From the NCBI GenBank assembly GCA_020441225.1, contig JAGRMP010000443.1, forward strand, positions 1 through 7,457: a stretch of 7,457 bases of DNA, given 5' to 3'. The translations under genes and the position numbers were made by a program. Shown piece by piece: positions 1-6,058 of the stretch. The first letter of the stretch is position 1; the number at the start of each line of letters is the position of its first letter. Source of the DNA: Maritimibacter sp. GTDB lineage: Bacteria > Pseudomonadota > Alphaproteobacteria > Rhodobacterales > Rhodobacteraceae. The notes below the pieces were generated by a model. The model saw nothing but the letters and a program-made list of their open reading frames with translations. It ran no database searches and had not been told where the DNA came from.

Positions 1-41
1 CCATCGGTGGCGTGAAGGGAAAAGGCGAAACGTTGGGGCAT
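1..41 (-). CDS. tgt: Queuine tRNA-ribosyltransferase, N-terminal fragment (probable)
   Basis: Only the first 13 whole codons lie inside the window; the gene reads off the left edge. The frame from the ATG at 41 gives MPQRFAFSLHATD, and the two remaining bases (GG) make the next residue Gly. This matches the usual alphaproteobacterial Tgt opening, with an F-x-F-x-L-x-ATDG pattern followed in the family by A-R-x-G. Tgt exchanges guanine 34 of Asp, Asn, His and Tyr tRNAs for a queuine precursor. A GAGGA motif lies about 8 bases upstream, which supports this start over the ATG six bases upstream in another frame. The identification rests on a very short stretch and on remembered family sequences, so it is probable, not certain. 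Confidence 0.62.
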   Translation of the reverse strand, partial: MPQRFAFSLHATD

Positions 42-185
42 CGGGCATCCTCGGATAACCCCGGCGGTTTGGCACGAAACCGGCGCGGGCCACAAGCGCG
101 CCGCCGCCGCGTACGGGGGGCAGCGCGCCCCGGGGCTCCGGCGGCTGCGCCGACGCCGTGATCGGCGGAGACGTCCTGCCCCGGC

Positions 186-1307
186 CTAGTCGCGTTCGAG
201 CACCAGGGCGGAAACGCCTGCGGGATCGGCGATGCGCGCCACCGGATATCGGGCGGCGAAGCGGCGGCCGGCCGCGGCCGCATCGGCCACGGCCCGGTCC
301 CGGTCGGCCCGCAACACCCGGTCGAAACGCCAGTCTTCCGACGCTGCGGCCCGTTCCCGCGCCGCGACCAGCGCCGCCAGCATCAATTCGCCGTCCTCGA
401 CCCGGACCCGGGCAACCACGGGCCCGCGGTCCCAGCGGCCGAACAACAGCTCGCTGAGCGGCAGAGGCCGGTCGCAGCAACCCTGCGGCGGCTGGAAGAG
501 ACGCACGGACGGGAAGTCGCCGTCGCCCCGCCCCAGAACCGCCGGACGCAGCGCGAGCTCGCGGGTGACATGCGGCGCGACCTCCCCGAGCACGCCCGCC
601 GCGCCGGTGAGGTAAAAGCCGAAGCTGATGCAGCCCGCGCCCTCGTAGGCGGCCGGGTCCTTCATCAGCCCGTAGCTGCGCGCGGGCGCGTCGGGATGGG
701 TGAGGAACCGGGTCAATTCCTCCCGGAGCGCCTCGCATTGCGGGTGCGACACCTCGACCGCCGTCACCACGCCCCGGCCCTCGGCAAGGGCGTCGAGATT
801 GGCCACCCGGTGTGCGCCCTCCGGATAGAGCCTGCCGTCGGTATAGGTCGAGAGCAGCGGCACCAGCCCCCAGCCCCGCTTGACCATCTCGATGGCTTCC
901 GGCCCTTCCGCGCCGGTCATCGACGCCATCCCCTGCTGCGCCCCGCATTGCCAGGCAACGATGCTGTGTCCGATCCGGGTATCCGGTCCCGGCGCAAGCA
1001 GCGCCGCCTGCAGCGAAAGCCGGGCGCGTTCCGGGCTGGACAGATCGAGCGGCCGGCGGGGCGGGACATAGGCGAGGATCACGTAGTCGCGCGCCCGGGG
1101 CAGATCGATCCGGCGCAGGTAGTCGGGCCAGACCGCGGCCTCGTAGGGGGCCAGCACGTCCTGGCGACCGGGCTGGTCGAGCGGGCGCGCATCGAAGCGG
1201 TCGGAGGGACCGCAGCCCGCAAGCACAAGCGCCCCGGCCAACAGCGCGGCCAACCAACTCAATACGTTACCGGGTCTGCGCCCTCCGGGGGTACCGGACA
1301 TGTCCAC
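186..1307 (-). CDS. Secreted lipoprotein of unknown function
   Basis: This encodes a 373-residue protein. Its N-terminus has two arginines (10-11), a hydrophobic segment (about 15-30) and the lipobox L29-A-G-C32, so it should be cut by signal peptidase II and anchored as a lipoprotein. I do not recognise the family. The mature part has an IGHSIVAWQC stretch around His114 and a GAGCISFGFYL stretch around Cys226. That order, His before a Cys at the start of a helix, recalls circularly permuted NlpC/P60 (papain-like) domains. This is an inference, not a family match. A Cys-Cys pair lies at 277-278, and the C-terminal third is Ala/Arg-rich. The start is GTG at 1307, with GGAGG 11 bases upstream; an ATG at 1301 would be 17 bases from it. 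A terminator at 1478-1503 separates it from the permease gene, so it probably has its own promoter. The probable tgt start lies 144 bases downstream. Confidence 0.85.
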   Translation of the reverse strand: MDMSGTPGGRRPGNVLSWLAALLAGALVLAGCGPSDRFDARPLDQPGRQDVLAPYEAAVWPDYLRRIDLPRARDYVILAYVPPRRPLDLSSPERARLSLQAALLAPGPDTRIGHSIVAWQCGAQQGMASMTGAEGPEAIEMVKRGWGLVPLLSTYTDGRLYPEGAHRVANLDALAEGRGVVTAVEVSHPQCEALREELTRFLTHPDAPARSYGLMKDPAAYEGAGCISFGFYLTGAAGVLGEVAPHVTRELALRPAVLGRGDGDFPSVRLFQPPQGCCDRPLPLSELLFGRWDRGPVVARVRVEDGELMLAALVAARERAAASEDWRFDRVLRADRDRAVADAAAAGRRFAARYPVARIADPAGVSALVLERD

Positions 1308-1477
1308 TCTGCCGTCTGCCTCCGGGCGCGGCGGGATCGACGCGCCCGGCGCAACCCTTGTCCATGGCCGTGGCGAAATCGTGACGGCGGCGGCGGCGCG
1401 GGCACGGCTGTTGCACGAATGCCCCGGTTCCCCGGGCCGGCACGGACGACACCCTCCGCCGACCGCCCGCCGGCACG

Positions 1478-1503
1478 AAAAGGGCGGCCCGGCCGGACCG
1501 CCC
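1478..1503 (-). terminator. Rho-independent terminator of the NCS2 permease gene
   Basis: Read on the minus strand, a nine-pair stem (GGGCGGTCC with GGGCCGCCC, one T-G wobble) closes a four-base GGCC loop and is followed directly by TTTT. It begins 24 bases after the permease stop codon. The stem is strong and perfectly placed; the T tract is short. It implies that the permease and the downstream lipoprotein are mostly separate transcripts. Confidence 0.8.
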
Positions 1504-1527
1504 TCTCCCTGTTGTTTCGGCGCAGCG

Positions 1528-2898
1528 TTACTCGGCGGCGACGGTGCCCTCGAGCTCGGCCTGGCTCTTCGCCTCGGGGATCACCAGCGACAGGATGATC
1601 GCCGAAAGCCCCGCGAGCGTGATCGGCGCGGCGACGACCTGCTTGATGAAGGTCGGCAGGTGCTGGGTCGCGTCGGGCACCAGCACCACGCCCAGCGAGA
1701 GGCCGAAGCTCACCGCCATGATGTAGACCCGGCGCTGGTCGATGGGTTCCGAGGCGAGGATGCGGATGCCCGCGACCGCGATGGTGCCGAAGAGCACCAG
1801 CGTCGCGCCGCCGAGCACCGGTTTCGGGATCAGCAGGAACAGCCCGCCGATGACCGGGAACAGGCCCATGACGACGAGGAAGCCGGCGATGTAGAAACCG
1901 ACGTAGCGGCTCGCCACCCCGGTCATCTGGATCACGCCGTTGTTCTGCGAAAACGTGGTGTTGGGGAAGGTGTTGAACACCGCCGCCAGCGCCGAGTTGA
2001 TGCCGTCGCCCAGCACGCCGCCCTTGAGCCGCTTGAGATAGACCGGGCCTTCCACCGGCTGGCCGGAGATGATCGAGTTGGCGGTGAGGTCGCCCGAGGT
2101 TTCGATGGCGGTCACCAGGAACAGGAAGGCGATGGGCACGAACAGTCCGATGTCGAAGTCGAGCCCGTATTTGAGCGGCACCGGCACGGCGAAGAATTGC
2201 GCGCCGGAGATCGACGAGACGTTCACCATCCCGAACAGCGCGGCCACGATGGTGCCGAGCACCAGCCCGATCATGATCGACGAGATCCGCATCATCGGCT
2301 TGCCGATGAAGGTGAGCACCAGGATGGTGACGACCACGATGGAGCCGAGGAGCAGGTAGAGCGGCTGGCCGAGGTCTTCGCCCGCGCCCGCGCCGCCGGC
2401 GAAATCGGTGAAGCCCGAGCGCACCAGGCTGAGCCCGATGATGGTGATGACGATGCCGGTCACCGTCGGCGTGATGATCCGTTTCAGCTTGTCGAGGAAT
2501 TGCGACAGGATGATCTCGACCAGGCTGCCCACCAGCGTGAGGCCGAAGATCATCGCCAGGATCTCTTCCGGCGTGCCGCCCGCGCCCTTGACCGCAAAGC
2601 CCGCGGCCAGGATCGCGCCGAGAAAGGCGAAGCTGGTGCCCTGCAGGCTGAGCAGCCCCGAGCCGACCGGCCCGATCCGGTAGCACTGGATGAAGGTGGC
2701 GATGCCGGAGACGAAGAACGCCATGGCAATCAGGTAGGGTGTGAGCGCGCCGAGCCCGAGCGCCCCGCCGATGATCAGCGACGGGGTCGCGATCCCGACG
2801 ATGGAGGCGAGCACGTGCTGGATGGCGGCGAGCGCGGCCTTGGGCGGCGGCGGCACGTCGTCGAGGCCATAGACGAGTTGGGTGTGATGATCCGACAT
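1528..2898 (-). CDS. NCS2 family nucleobase:cation symporter, xanthine/urate type
   Basis: This 456-residue inner-membrane permease is of usual length for nucleobase-cation symporter 2 proteins, with about 14 hydrophobic segments. It would take up a purine such as xanthine or urate with protons. Visible family marks are IQHVLAS with His28, LQGTSFAF (85-92), AIETSGDL with Glu266 and Asp270, GDGINS with Asp298, and the signature FSQNNGVIQMTGVASR (316-331). The spacing Glu266/Asp298/Asn319 equals that of the XanQ residues E272/D304/N325 as I remember them, which points to a purine (xanthine/urate) substrate and not uracil. The ATG at 2898 is preceded by GGGGGA. A strong terminator follows the stop. 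The repeats at 2999-3043 may be its operator. The exact substrate cannot be fixed: queuine or another purine analogue remains possible, and no purine catabolic gene is present in the window. Confidence 0.95.
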   Translation of the reverse strand: MSDHHTQLVYGLDDVPPPPKAALAAIQHVLASIVGIATPSLIIGGALGLGALTPYLIAMAFFVSGIATFIQCYRIGPVGSGLLSLQGTSFAFLGAILAAGFAVKGAGGTPEEILAMIFGLTLVGSLVEIILSQFLDKLKRIITPTVTGIVITIIGLSLVRSGFTDFAGGAGAGEDLGQPLYLLLGSIVVVTILVLTFIGKPMMRISSIMIGLVLGTIVAALFGMVNVSSISGAQFFAVPVPLKYGLDFDIGLFVPIAFLFLVTAIETSGDLTANSIISGQPVEGPVYLKRLKGGVLGDGINSALAAVFNTFPNTTFSQNNGVIQMTGVASRYVGFYIAGFLVVMGLFPVIGGLFLLIPKPVLGGATLVLFGTIAVAGIRILASEPIDQRRVYIMAVSFGLSLGVVLVPDATQHLPTFIKQVVAAPITLAGLSAIILSLVIPEAKSQAELEGTVAAE

Positions 2899-2998
2899 TC
2901 TGTCCCCCGGTATCGATCCTGTCCTCCCGCCTCACAGGGTCGGTCACGATACGGTGATCGGGGAAGCCGAAACGGTCGATCGGCGCGCAATGGGGCGC

Positions 2999-3043
2999 AT
3001 TAGGCCGGTTCCGCCTGACAATTAGGCTCTGGCAGCGCTAATT
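2999..3043. promoter_or_regulatory. Candidate operator: paired ATTAGGC repeats with an inverted AATTAG/CTAATT arm
   Basis: ATTAGGC occurs at 2999-3005 and again at 3021-3027, 22 bp apart, about two helical turns. The second copy also forms an inverted pair, AATTAG (3020-3025) with CTAATT (3038-3043), separated by 12 bases. This AT-rich cluster lies about 100-145 bp upstream of the permease start in otherwise GC-rich DNA, where a regulator site would be expected. No convincing -35/-10 pair was found beside it. That it is a binding site is an inference. Confidence 0.35.
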
Positions 3044-3129
3044 TGGGCGGTCGGGGAAACAAATGCGCACGGTATCAAACGGGGCGTCACACGGTCCCGC
3101 GCGGGCGCGCGCGCCACGCAGTCCGCCCC

Positions 3130-3151
3130 GCGCAGATCCGGCGCAGACCCG
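3130..3151. repeat. Two adjacent 11-bp direct repeats
   Basis: GCGCAGATCCG (3130-3140) is followed directly by GCGCAGACCCG (3141-3151), with one mismatch. They lie just past the stop of the carbinolamine dehydratase gene. A GC-alternating run sits upstream of them at about 3098-3115. No T tract follows on the minus strand, so this is not a recognisable terminator; no function is assigned. Confidence 0.5.
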
Positions 3152-3157
3152 GCGCCG

Positions 3158-3493
3158 TCAGCCCGCGACCAGCGCGTCGAGCTTGGCGGCACAGATGAAA
3201 TCGTTCACCGACAGCCCGCCCACCGTGTGGGTCCACCAGGTGACCTCGCACCAGCCCCAGCCGAAGCAGATATTGGGGTGGTGGCCTTCGCGCTCGGCGA
3301 GGAAGGCGGCGGCATTGGCCAGCATATGCGCCGCCGGGTAGCCCTTGACCTCGAACCGGCGGCTGAGCCGGTCGCCGGCGGCGATCCAGCCGCTGTGGAG
3401 CTGGCGGCCGTATGCTTCGATCTCGGCCGGGGTCAGCGCCGGGCTGCCTTTCGGCAGGTCGGTGCATTTGAGCGTCGTGAGGTCTTCGGCCAT
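3158..3493 (-). CDS. phhB: Pterin-4a-carbinolamine dehydratase
   Basis: This 111-residue protein has the full core of the PCD/DCoH family. It dehydrates 4a-hydroxytetrahydrobiopterin, the by-product of aromatic amino acid hydroxylases, in the cytosol. The motif GHHPN places His71 and His72, and WWTHTVGGLS places His89. The 17-residue gap between the second and third histidine equals that of the catalytic histidines of the mammalian enzyme. The terminal stretch NDFICAAKLDALV is the typical last helix. The ATG at 3493 has GAGG about 8 bases upstream. The frame stays open to 3718, but those extra residues are Arg/Pro-rich, unlike the family, and would overlap sufT. No phenylalanine hydroxylase gene is adjacent. 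In many bacteria lone PCD genes have been proposed to serve other pterin cofactors, including molybdopterin, so the partner here is open. Confidence 0.95.
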   Translation of the reverse strand: MAEDLTTLKCTDLPKGSPALTPAEIEAYGRQLHSGWIAAGDRLSRRFEVKGYPAAHMLANAAAFLAEREGHHPNICFGWGWCEVTWWTHTVGGLSVNDFICAAKLDALVAG

Positions 3494-3617
3494 GGGGCGT
3501 CCTCGCTGGGCGGTTGCGGGTCTGGGCTCGCTCCAGCCTAGCGATCCCCGCGGCGGCAATCCAGTGCCGCGCCGGACCCCGGCAGGGACCGGCCGGGGGG
3601 TGGACAGCCCGGCGGCA

Positions 3618-3645
3618 ATCCTTATATGAATACTCAGGTTTATGG
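3618..3645. promoter_or_regulatory. Candidate divergent promoter region for sufT and phhB
   Basis: This AT-rich island stands out in the GC-rich gap between the divergent phhB and sufT genes. It contains TTATAT on the plus strand and TATAAG (five of six bases of the -10 consensus) on the minus strand. I could not find a good -35 hexamer at the right spacing on either strand. An activator-dependent or non-housekeeping promoter would explain that, but this is inference. Confidence 0.3.
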
Positions 3646-3655
3646 GACACACGCG

Positions 3656-4018
3656 ATGAATACCGAGACACAGCCGATGGAAGGCGCGCCGCTGATCCGG
3701 CCCTCGACCACCGAGCACCCGCTGTACGACCAGGTGGTCGAGGCCTGCCGCACGGTCTACGACCCCGAGATTCCGGTCAATATCTACGACCTCGGGCTGG
3801 TCTACACGATCGAGATCACCGACGACGGCGTGGTGACGCTGATCATGACCCTCACCGCCCCCGGCTGCCCGGTGGCGGGCGACATGCCGGGCTGGCTGCA
3901 GGACGCGGTCGGGCCGGTCGAGGGGGTGCAGCAGGTCAATGTCGAAATCACCTGGGACCCGCCCTGGGGCATGGACATGATGTCGGACGAAGCCCGGCTG
4001 GAACTGGGCTTCATGTAA
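3656..4018 (+). CDS. sufT: SUF-system Fe-S assembly protein SufT (MIP18/DUF59 family)
   Basis: This 120-residue cytosolic protein belongs to the MIP18/DUF59 family, whose SufT members help mature Fe-S proteins. Family marks in order are the DPEIPVNIYDLGLVY block (36-50), TLTAPGCPVAGDMP with the conserved Cys71 (66-79), ITWDPPWGMDMMSD (98-111), and the closing ARLELGFM. PaaD is a related family, but the length and the C-terminus fit SufT. The ATG at 3656 was chosen because GGGA lies 8 bases upstream and the opening matches relatives as I remember them. An in-frame ATG at 3626 would add ten residues, but it overlaps the likely -10 region. Its usual companions sufB, sufC, sufD and sufS are not in the window. 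The sufA-type gene lies 2.1 kb away, beyond three unrelated genes. A terminator follows the stop. Confidence 0.93.
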   Translation: MNTETQPMEGAPLIRPSTTEHPLYDQVVEACRTVYDPEIPVNIYDLGLVYTIEITDDGVVTLIMTLTAPGCPVAGDMPGWLQDAVGPVEGVQQVNVEITWDPPWGMDMMSDEARLELGFM

Positions 4019-4036
4019 CGCCCCCCGCGGCGGGAC

Positions 4037-4079
4037 AAAAACAATAGGGCTGCGCCAACGCGCAGCCCTTTGTCGTTTT
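4037..4079. terminator. Bidirectional terminator between convergent genes
   Basis: A perfect nine-pair stem (GGGCTGCGC at 4047-4055 with GCGCAGCCC at 4060-4068) closes a CAAC loop. On the plus strand it is followed by TTTGTCGTTTT, ending sufT. On the minus strand it is followed by TATTGTTTTT, ending the small basic-protein gene whose stop lies 12 bases beyond this element. One hairpin therefore probably serves both convergent genes. Confidence 0.85.
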
Positions 4080-4090
4080 CACGCGTTGCG

Positions 4091-4318
4091 TCAGGCCGCG
4101 AGGATTTGTCCCGACCCCACAGGCGCGGGCGCGGCCCGGCGGGCGCGCTTGCGGCGGCCGAACAGGGTCGCGCGCAGGCGCAGCGTCCGGCGGCGGCGCT
4201 CCCAGCGCCGGTGCGAGGCGATCCGCCCGGCGATGATCTCGGCTTCTGGACGGGTCATGCCGCGGGTCGGCGCGAGCGTGGGGGTGGTCGCGCGGGGCGA
4301 GGTAAAGAGCGGGGCCAT
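4091..4318 (-). CDS. Small Arg-rich protein of unknown function
   Basis: This 75-residue reading frame is very likely a real gene. The ATG at 4318 is preceded by AAAGGAGG with a five-base spacer, the strongest ribosome binding site in the window. A bidirectional terminator sits just past its stop, and it diverges from the LysR gene. The first 20 residues are Thr/Pro-rich. Residues 21-36 (MTRPEAEIIAGRIASH) could form a helix. Residues 37-61 hold 14 Arg or Lys out of 25, and the end is Ala/Pro-rich. There is no signal peptide, membrane segment or cysteine. The charge suggests binding to nucleic acid, ribosome or membrane, but no family is recognised. An internal start at Met21, giving 55 residues, is possible, but the ribosome binding site favours the longer form. 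Confidence 0.72.
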   Translation of the reverse strand: MAPLFTSPRATTPTLAPTRGMTRPEAEIIAGRIASHRRWERRRRTLRLRATLFGRRKRARRAAPAPVGSGQILAA

Positions 4319-4411
4319 CGGCGCCTCCTTTCAATTCTGGCTGTTCGAGCGGATAATAGGCACCGGGGACCCCCTGAAAAACGAGCGGTCCGCGAAAGAG
4401 GACTTGCAGAA
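4319..4411. promoter_or_regulatory. Divergent promoter region between the small basic protein and LysR genes
   Basis: This 93-bp gap separates two divergent starts, a usual site for a LysR-type regulator to bind and control itself and its neighbour. ATAATA at 4353-4358 offers GATAAT as a plus-strand -10 and TATTAT as a minus-strand -10. A weak TTTCAA lies 17 bases upstream of the plus-strand hexamer. No clear T-N11-A dyad was found. The promoter assignment is tentative. Confidence 0.3.
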
Positions 4412-5263
4412 ATGAAAGCCGCACCTTCCCTTGACGATTTCGCCCTGTTCCTCGCCGTCGCCGATGCGGGCGGGCTTGCGGGCGCAGCGGAGACCTGCGG
4501 CGTCTCGGCGCCGACACTATCGCGCCGGCTCACCGCCCTCGAACGCGACCTGGGCGAAACGCTGTTCCAACGCGGCGCGCAGGGCTACGCGCTGACCGCG
4601 CGGGGCCGGGCGCTGCGCACCGAGGCGGAACCCCTGCGCGCGCTGGCCCAGCGGCTCCAGACCTTCGGCGCCGCCGGGGCCAAGGCCCGCGCCCGGGTGC
4701 GGATCACCGCGGGCCACTGGACCAGCCATTTCCTCGCCTGCCATCTCGACCGGGTCTGGTCGCCCGACGCCCCCTGGGTGCCGGAACTGCTCGCCTCCAA
4801 CGCCAATCTCGACATCGCCCGGCGGGTGGCCGACATCGGCATCCGCAACCGCCGCCCGGAGCAGAGCTGGCTCGCCGGCCGGCGCACGTCGCGGATCGGC
4901 TATGCCGAATACGCCACCGGCCCGGAGGTGGCGGGCTATCTCGCGGTCACCGAAGACACGCCGACCACGCCCGCGGAACGTTGGCTCGCCGCCACCCATG
5001 CGGACGAGATCGTCACCCGCGGCTCCAACGGCCGGGTGCTGCTCGACCTCGCGCGGGCCGGGATCGGGCGGGTGGTGCTGCCGACCTTTGCGGGCGACGC
5101 GGCCGCGGGTGTGGTTCGGGTTTCGCCGCCGATCGAGGCGCTTACCCATGAAGAGTGGCTCGTCGCCCATCACGAGGCCCGCCACGACCCGCCGGTGCGG
5201 GCCGCCCTCGACGCGGTGGCGACGCTGCTCACCGACACGAGCCTGCGCCCGCCGCTCGCCTGA
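4412..5263 (+). CDS. LysR-family transcriptional regulator
   Basis: This 283-residue protein is of normal length for the LysR family. The N-terminal winged helix-turn-helix spans about residues 6-65, with the recognisable run LAGAAETCGVSAPTLSRRLTA (22-42) followed by LERDLGETLFQR and the LTARGRAL wing. A linker helix (about 66-85) leads to a periplasmic-binding-protein-like effector domain (about 95-275). The ATG at 4412 is preceded by AGAGGA about 9 bases upstream. Extending the frame to 4070 would add residues antisense to the small basic-protein gene, so it was rejected. The target is unknown. By family habit it may control the divergent small gene (4091-4318) or itself. The effector domain shows no feature that names a ligand, and no metabolic gene cluster lies beside it. 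Confidence 0.93.
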   Translation: MKAAPSLDDFALFLAVADAGGLAGAAETCGVSAPTLSRRLTALERDLGETLFQRGAQGYALTARGRALRTEAEPLRALAQRLQTFGAAGAKARARVRITAGHWTSHFLACHLDRVWSPDAPWVPELLASNANLDIARRVADIGIRNRRPEQSWLAGRRTSRIGYAEYATGPEVAGYLAVTEDTPTTPAERWLAATHADEIVTRGSNGRVLLDLARAGIGRVVLPTFAGDAAAGVVRVSPPIEALTHEEWLVAHHEARHDPPVRAALDAVATLLTDTSLRPPLA

Positions 5264-5279
5264 GACCGGCCCGCTTCAC

Positions 5280-5357
5280 CCGTGCGCCCCGCCCGTGCGC
5301 CCCACCTGTGCGCCCTGCCCGCGCGCCGCGCCCGTGCGCCCTGCCCGTGCGCCTGTC
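5280..5357 (+). repeat. 13-bp tandem repeat, six units
   Basis: Six units of consensus CCGTGCGCCCTGC start at 5280, 5293, 5306, 5319, 5332 and 5345 with no change in period. Units 1, 2 and 5 differ from each other at one or two positions near the end; unit 4 is the most divergent. The array fills much of the 194-bp gap after the LysR gene. The period is not a multiple of three, so it is not a peptide repeat in one frame. There are no spacers, so it is not CRISPR. Confidence 0.85.
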
Positions 5358-5429
5358 TTCGCCTATTCGGCCGCCCTGCCCTTGCCCGCGCCGGCAAACC
5401 CGTGCAGGGAACCGCCAACGATTGACGAC

Positions 5430-5456
5430 GGGGTCCGAGGACCCGGAAAGGACCCC
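5430..5456 (+). promoter_or_regulatory. Hairpin overlapping the acetyltransferase ribosome binding site
   Basis: GGGGTCC (5430-5436) can pair with GGACCCC (5450-5456), which ends one base before the ATG and includes part of the AAAGGA ribosome binding site. A second GGACCC at 5439-5444 competes for the same left arm across a very short loop. The fold could hide or free the ribosome binding site. It is visible in sequence only; regulation is inferred. Confidence 0.35.
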
Positions 5457-5457
5457 G

Positions 5458-6009
5458 ATGACCGAGTTGGAAAAGATGCGCGCGGGCCAGCCCTACCGCC
5501 CGGGGGACCGCGAGCTGGTGACGATGCGCAAACGCGCCCAGCGGTTGATGCGCGACTACAACCAGACCATCTACGGCGACGACCTCAAGCGGGCGAAGAT
5601 CCTGGCCGAGATGTTCGGCCGCCCGGTCGATGCGGTGATCCGCCCCCCCTTCTACGTCGATTACGGTACCGAGATCCGTTTCGGCACCGGCGTGTTCGTC
5701 AATTACGGCTGCGTCATGCTCGACGTCGCCCGCGTGACCATCGGCGACCGGGTGCAGTTCGGTCCCTACGTGCAGATCCTGACCGCCGACCACCCGCGCG
5801 ATGCCGCCGAGCGGGCGGCGGGCGCGGAATGGGGCCGTCCGATCGGCATCGGCGACGACGCCTGGATCGGCGGCGGGGCGATCCTGCTGCCCGGGGTGAC
5901 CGTGGGTGCGGGCGCCATCGTCGCCGCCGGCGCGGTGGTCACCCGCGATGTCGCGCCCGGGGTGACGGTCGCGGGCAATCCGGCCCGCCCCCTGCCGGTC
6001 TCGGCCTGA
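5458..6009 (+). CDS. Sugar O-acetyltransferase (NodL/LacA/Maa family, left-handed beta helix)
   Basis: This 183-residue cytosolic enzyme has the usual length of maltose/galactoside/nodulation-type acetyltransferases, which move acetyl from acetyl-CoA to a sugar hydroxyl and work as trimers. The N-terminal Maa domain spans about 1-55 (EKMRAGQPYRPGDREL, then RAQRLMRDYN). Hexapeptide repeats run from about 68 to 175, with VTIGDRVQFGP, IGIGDDAWIGGG, PGVTVGAGAIVAAGAVVTRD and the closing AGNPARP. The catalytic His112 sits in ILTADHPRD. Asn82 precedes it by 30 residues, the same gap as N85/H115 of LacA. The active site therefore looks complete. The ATG at 5458 has AAAGGA about 5 bases upstream. The acceptor sugar cannot be named from sequence, and no sugar-uptake or polysaccharide genes lie nearby. 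Confidence 0.93.
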   Translation: MTELEKMRAGQPYRPGDRELVTMRKRAQRLMRDYNQTIYGDDLKRAKILAEMFGRPVDAVIRPPFYVDYGTEIRFGTGVFVNYGCVMLDVARVTIGDRVQFGPYVQILTADHPRDAAERAAGAEWGRPIGIGDDAWIGGGAILLPGVTVGAGAIVAAGAVVTRDVAPGVTVAGNPARPLPVSA

Positions 6010-6058
6010 CGAAAGCGTGAGCCTGAGGGCGCCCGAGGCCCGGAAAACACCGCGGCCC

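Noticed and set aside
42..185. Terminator or small gene between the lipoprotein and the probable tgt start
   Set aside because: The stretch is GC-rich with many chance pairings, but no stem followed by T residues on the minus strand and no frame with a ribosome binding site was found.
570..1598. Plus-strand frame of 342 codons opposite the lipoprotein gene
   Set aside because: It is Arg/Pro/Gly-rich with no domain, while the opposite strand has a signal peptide, lipobox and ribosome binding site.
1259..2947. Minus-strand frame of 562 codons overlapping the permease in another frame
   Set aside because: It is a shifted shadow of the permease, rich in Arg/His/Gly and lacking any membrane segment or motif.
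1300..3003. Long plus-strand frame of 567 codons opposite the permease and lipoprotein start
   Set aside because: It is antisense to a permease with clear family motifs, and its composition (Asp/Arg/His-rich, low complexity) is typical of a high-GC shadow frame.
3494..3718. N-terminal extension of the carbinolamine dehydratase
   Set aside because: The added residues are unlike the family, the extension would overlap sufT, and the ATG at 3493 has its own ribosome binding site and gives the usual length.
4070..4411. N-terminal extension of the LysR protein
   Set aside because: It would precede the DNA-binding domain with 114 Arg-rich residues and lie antisense to the small basic-protein gene.
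5280..5357. CRISPR-like array
   Set aside because: The 13-bp units are directly adjacent with no spacers, and no cas gene is in the window.
4902..6020. Plus-strand frame of 372 codons over LysR, the repeat and the acetyltransferase
   Set aside because: It crosses two well-supported genes in a different frame and is Arg/Pro-rich. It stays open only because of GC bias.
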